Shown here: positions 6,497 to 6,865 of the stretch, piece by piece
Position numbering within the stretch: position 1 is the stretch's first letter
How the letters are laid out: every line of letters begins with the position of its first letter
From: CAZVWJ01 sp964631325
GTDB taxonomy: Bacteria; T1Sed10-126
Direction: 5' to 3'
Length of the DNA: 6,865 bases
Assembly: GCA_964631325.1 (NCBI GenBank)
Contig: CAZVWJ010000087.1
Coordinates: 1 to 6,865 of the forward strand
Made by a program: the position numbers and the translations under genes
The notes under the pieces: generated by a model
Databases searched by the model: none
Seen by the model: the letters and a program-made list of their open reading frames with translations, nothing else
Told to the model about the DNA's origin: nothing

Positions 6497-6709
6497 TCAG
6501 AGGGAGTCTGCTTTTTTCAAGAGTTCTGCCCTTTCTTCTTCGTCCACTTCGTCAGCCTCTTCGACCAGCATGACCGGGATGTCCTCTTCGATATTGTACT
6601 TGAGATTGCACTCCTCGCAGAACAAAAGTTCATCCTCTTCCAGGTAGAGTAAGCTTCCCTTACACTGGGGACAAACCAGGATGTCCAACAATTCGTCGTC
6701 TAAAGCCAT
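6497..6709 (-). CDS. Trm112-family zinc-ribbon protein
   Basis: A 70-residue acidic protein with two Cys pairs, C13-P-Q-C16 and C31-E-E-C34, in the Trm112 arrangement (LLDILVCPQCKGSL, then LLFCEECNLKYNIEEDIPVML). Eukaryotic and archaeal Trm112 activates methyltransferases; bacterial homologues may serve similar partners, but no partner is visible here. The C-terminus (about 50-70) is a Glu/Asp-rich helical tail. ATG 6709 is chosen over the in-frame GTG 6718 because GAGGTGG (6715-6721) lies 5 bases before the ATG and overlaps the GTG codon. The gene converges on tRNA-Glu. Confidence 0.93.
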   Translation of the reverse strand: MALDDELLDILVCPQCKGSLLYLEEDELLFCEECNLKYNIEEDIPVMLVEEADEVDEEERAELLKKADSL

Positions 6710-6748
6710 TTTAGCCACCTCATAAAATAGGATTTGAAGTTCATAAAA

Positions 6749-6777
6749 AGTTTATTCCACCCGGCTTTATTTGTAAA
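6749..6777 (-). promoter_or_regulatory. Candidate promoter of the Trm112-family gene
   Basis: On the minus strand TTTACA (6772-6777) and TAAACT (6749-6754) are separated by 17 bases and match consensus at 5/6 and 4/6. Transcription would start roughly 30 bases before the ATG. Confidence 0.45.
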
Positions 6778-6792
6778 TAGTTACAAGCTTAA

Positions 6793-6835
6793 ACCTAAAT
6801 TGAGCGATTGTTATCGAAGAACACATAACTCTCCG
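6793..6835. repeat. Right copy of 43-bp perfect inverted repeat
   Basis: Exact reverse complement of 1-43. To its right 30 further bases (6836-6865) run to the window end; whether they belong to the repeat cannot be seen, because the left copy is cut off by the window edge. Together the two copies bracket every complete gene in the window. Confidence 0.9.
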
Positions 6836-6865
6836 GATTCATTCTCGCAGCCATCCCGGCTGCTC
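6795..6865 (-). CDS. Possible C-terminal fragment of an unidentified repeated gene
   Basis: On the minus strand a frame is open from the window edge for 22 codons and ends ...MNPESYVFFDNNRSI then TAG at 6795-6797. The last 13 codons and the stop are inside the 43-bp repeat and therefore recur at the left end on the plus strand (3-41). The repeat edge lies only 2 bases past this stop, as in some insertion sequences whose gene ends in the terminal repeat. I do not recognise the protein. A 22-codon open frame is easily due to chance, so this is tentative. Confidence 0.25.
   Translation of the reverse strand, partial: AAGMAARMNPESYVFFDNNRSI
6847..6863. other. Short GC-rich hairpin at the right edge
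   Basis: GCAGCC (6847-6852) and GGCTGC (6858-6863) form a 6-bp perfect stem with loop ATCCC, just outside the 43-bp repeat. It would lie within the possible C-terminal coding fragment. No further assignment. Confidence 0.5.

Noticed and set aside
6307..6573. 88-codon plus-strand open frame across the tRNA
   Set aside because: It runs straight through the tRNA-Glu and antisense to the Trm112-family gene, with no recognisable domain.
1..6835. The whole segment as a composite transposon or integrative element bounded by 43-bp terminal repeats
   Set aside because: No transposase, integrase or cargo-like gene lies inside; the contents look like core chromosomal genes, and one repeat touches the window edge.

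Overview
The window is bacterial chromosomal DNA of moderate to low GC. Coding regions are near 45% GC by eye, and the intergenic gaps are clearly AT-richer. Shine-Dalgarno sites are mostly good, and both TTG and GTG starts are used. The set of a class I fructose-bisphosphatase, a DUF2905-type membrane protein, a Trm112-like zinc protein and an HD-GYP-type protein fits many Gram-negative or candidate-phylum bacteria. I cannot assign a phylum from sequence alone.

Layout: a 43-bp repeat (1-43) recurs perfectly inverted at 6793-6835. Inside it lie a minus-strand GT2 polyprenol-phosphate-type glycosyltransferase (56-796), then a 409-bp divergent gap with two facing REP-like hairpin elements. Next is a large plus-strand gene (1206-3887) for an 893-residue protein with a degenerate HD-GYP domain and a long repetitive acidic helical region. 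A strong hairpin separates it from a convergent XRE-family regulator (3970-4266, minus). An AT-rich gap of about 670 bp follows. Then come fbp (4936-5970, plus), a REP-like hairpin, a DUF2905 small membrane protein (6117-6314, plus), tRNA-Glu(UUC) (6359-6436, plus) and a convergent Trm112-family protein (6497-6709, minus).

The genes do not form one pathway. The order looks like ordinary core chromosome: central carbon metabolism, cell-surface glycosylation, signalling, and tRNA or translation support. Most genes appear to be single transcription units. The parts that look least ordinary are the HD-GYP-type protein and the repeats. The protein has lost its signature histidine and lysine and carries what look like three degenerate copies of a helical unit of about 150 residues. 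The repeats are the terminal inverted pair, which may be the two visible edges of a multicopy element whose reading frame stops 2 bp inside the repeat edge, and a dispersed REP-like family with three copies.
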